Shown here: piece after piece, positions 7,828-9,039 of the stretch
Layout: each line of letters begins with the position of its first letter
Numbering within the stretch: position 1 is the stretch's first letter
Source of the DNA: an uncultured Eubacteriales bacterium
Lineage (GTDB): Bacteria > Bacillota > Clostridia > Peptostreptococcales > Anaerovoracaceae
Assembly (NCBI GenBank): GCA_902797345.1
Contig: CADBSL010000160.1
Span: 1-9,039 of the forward strand
Length of the DNA: 9,039 nucleotides
Direction: 5' to 3'
The notes under the pieces: generated by a model
What the model was told of the DNA's origin: nothing
The model's database searches: none
The model's input: only the letters and a program-made list of their open reading frames with translations
Translations under genes and position numbers: made by a program

Positions 7828-9039
7828 TTATTCGCTCCGATACAGGAAGGTCACGATCTGACCTCTGGTGCAGGTCTGGTTCGGGCTGAAGAGGCCTTCG
7901 CCGGTGCCCTTGGTGATGTCGTTTTCGACGGCCCATAAAACGGCTTTATAGAAGTAATCCTTGTCCGTTACGTCGGTGAAGGCGTTTTCTGAAGAAGCCG
8001 GTTCCGGGGACTCAGCTGCCCGCCACAGGAAAGCGGCCACCTGACCTCTGGTGCAGGACTGTTCCGGTCCGAAGGTGGTCTCGGTCATACCGTTGGTGAT
8101 CTTCTTTTCGACGGCCCAAAGCACTGCTTTGTAGAAATAATCCTGATCCGTCACATCCGTGAACTTGTTTTCGGTGGAAGTGGGTTCCGGACATCCGGCT
8201 GCCCGCCACAGGAAGGTCACTACCTGGCCTCTGGTGCAGTTCTGATCCGGGCTGAAGGTGGTCTCGCTGGTGCCGTTGGTGATCTGGGGATCATGCCGCA
8301 CCGCCCACATCACCGGAGTGTAGAAGTAATCCTCTTCGCTGACATCTGTGAAGGGAAGTGCTGCCGGAGTCGGATCCACCGGCTCAACCGATGTCTTTTC
8401 GAATACCACCGGATCTTTGAGCTCAGGGTCGTCGCTGTTGCGCAGCCAATTCAGTTCGCCGTCCTTGATGGTGATCGTGCCGCTCTCCTTGGTCGAGACA
8501 ACGGTGTCTTCATGGCTTCCGTCCTCGGCGAACTTCTGAATGGTCATCTTCCCTTCTTTATAGGTGATCTGGTCTTTTTCTTCATCGTAAACGCCGTCCG
8601 GGATCTCCCAGAGTTCCCGCTCAAAGGCGCTGCCAGGCCAGGTCACGTTAAGGGTGTAGCCGGTTTCGGTGGGGGTGATCTCCATCGTGGCCCGGTGGGC
8701 GAACTTTTCCACCCATGTCCCCTCAAAGAGGTCGCCTGCTGTCATGGGACCGTGTTCGGAGGAAGGATCCATGACTTCATTTCCGTACTTATTGTAGATC
8801 GCCACGCAAATGTATTTGCCCAGGTCTTCCGGCTTGACGGTATAAGAAGCAGAGGTGGCGCCTTCGATGGCTGTATACTTGTGTTGGATCGCCCCTTCTT
8901 CGCCCTCTGAGAATTCATCGTAGAACCATTGGAAGGTCAGCCCTTCGGGGTTTGGATCGGGTTCGGCTGTGAAGGTGCTGCCTACCACATCGCCCTTGTC
9001 GGAATCGATCCCGACACTTTCCAGGGCCAGGGTCACTTC
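7828..9039 (-). CDS. Cell-surface protein with Ig-like domain and three C-terminal SLH repeats (5' end outside window)
   Basis: The C-terminal 403 residues of a surface protein; the frame is open to the window edge, so the signal peptide and N-terminus are not seen. In protein order there are three parts. First, an Ig-like domain (about 9039-8745) has the core LTFQWFYDE and GATSASYTVKPEDLGKY. Second, a beta-rich domain of about 110 residues (about 8735-8395) runs from LFEGTWVEKF to VVFEKT; I do not recognise it. Third, after a Pro-rich linker (EPVDPTPAALP), come three SLH repeats starting with FTDV at 8352, 8163 and 7980. Each SLH has a DYFY...WAV helix and a CTRGQ helix (NCTRGQVV, SCTRGQVA, TCTRGQIV). 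SLH triplets bind secondary wall polymers non-covalently, so this protein is predicted to sit on the outer face of the cell wall. The ligand or activity of the front domains is unknown. The gene converges on the plus-strand cluster with the shared terminator between. Confidence 0.92.
   Translation of the reverse strand, partial: EVTLALESVGIDSDKGDVVGSTFTAEPDPNPEGLTFQWFYDEFSEGEEGAIQHKYTAIEGATSASYTVKPEDLGKYICVAIYNKYGNEVMDPSSEHGPMTAGDLFEGTWVEKFAHRATMEITPTETGYTLNVTWPGSAFERELWEIPDGVYDEEKDQITYKEGKMTIQKFAEDGSHEDTVVSTKESGTITIKDGELNWLRNSDDPELKDPVVFEKTSVEPVDPTPAALPFTDVSEEDYFYTPVMWAVRHDPQITNGTSETTFSPDQNCTRGQVVTFLWRAAGCPEPTSTENKFTDVTDQDYFYKAVLWAVEKKITNGMTETTFGPEQSCTRGQVAAFLWRAAESPEPASSENAFTDVTDKDYFYKAVLWAVENDITKGTGEGLFSPNQTCTRGQIVTFLYRSE
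7831..8355 (-). repeat. Tandem SLH-coding repeats, three units
   Basis: Three degenerate direct repeats inside the SLH gene. The block reading CCTCTGGTGCAG on the plus strand (encoding CTRGQ) recurs at 7862, 8045 and 8228 (one mismatch-free core each), exactly 183 bases apart. The FTDV starts are 183 and 189 bases apart because the first SLH has two extra residues (WAVRHDPQITNG against WAVEKKITNG). Nucleotide similarity between units is high enough to suggest internal duplication or gene conversion. Confidence 0.85.

Noticed and set aside
8293..8910. Plus-strand open frame of about 205 codons opposite the SLH gene
   Set aside because: It is an antisense shadow of a well-supported SLH protein, with no domain and no ribosome binding site that I could see.

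Overview
The window reads as chromosomal DNA from a Bacillota bacterium, most likely a moderately GC-rich anaerobic clostridium. Three things point there: RpoB and RpoC are of Firmicutes type (RpoC begins with the NNFE...LASSEKI...GEVKKPETINY block), every gene has a strong purine-rich ribosome binding site, and a C-terminal S-layer-homology (SLH) protein of the TRGQ/FLWRAA type common in gut clostridia is present. No finer placement is claimed.

Layout. Bases 1-1300 hold the 3' part of rpoB (beta subunit) and 1331-5287 a complete rpoC (beta prime, TTG start). Both subunits end in unusually long acidic tails, and RpoC also carries an extra charged helical segment of about 55 residues between the first and the last three cysteines of its second zinc site. 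After rpoC come two compact hairpins without U-tracts (5298-5323 and 5337-5354). Three closely spaced plus-strand genes follow: a 98-aa STAS protein (anti-anti-sigma type), a 138-aa GHKL ATPase (SpoIIAB/RsbW-type serine kinase), and a 535-aa membrane protein. The plus-strand cluster ends at a strong hairpin plus T-tract (7771-7805) that also lies between convergent genes. The minus strand from 7828 to the window edge encodes the C-terminal part of a secreted, cell-wall-anchored protein: an Ig-like domain, a beta-rich domain I do not recognise, and three SLH repeats.

How the parts may work together. rpoB and rpoC encode the RNA polymerase core. The STAS and GHKL pair looks like a partner-switching module, in which a kinase phosphorylates or releases its STAS partner, but no sigma factor gene is visible here. 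The third gene is the most interesting. Its first ~125 residues resemble the preceding GHKL ATPase but have lost the ATP-binding motifs, and they are fused to a complete sodium:dicarboxylate symporter (SDF) fold that has lost most residues known to bind substrate and sodium in that family. The three genes together look like a membrane-linked partner-switching system in which a degenerate transporter may act as receptor or docking platform. This role is inference; the domain assignments and motif losses are read from the sequence.
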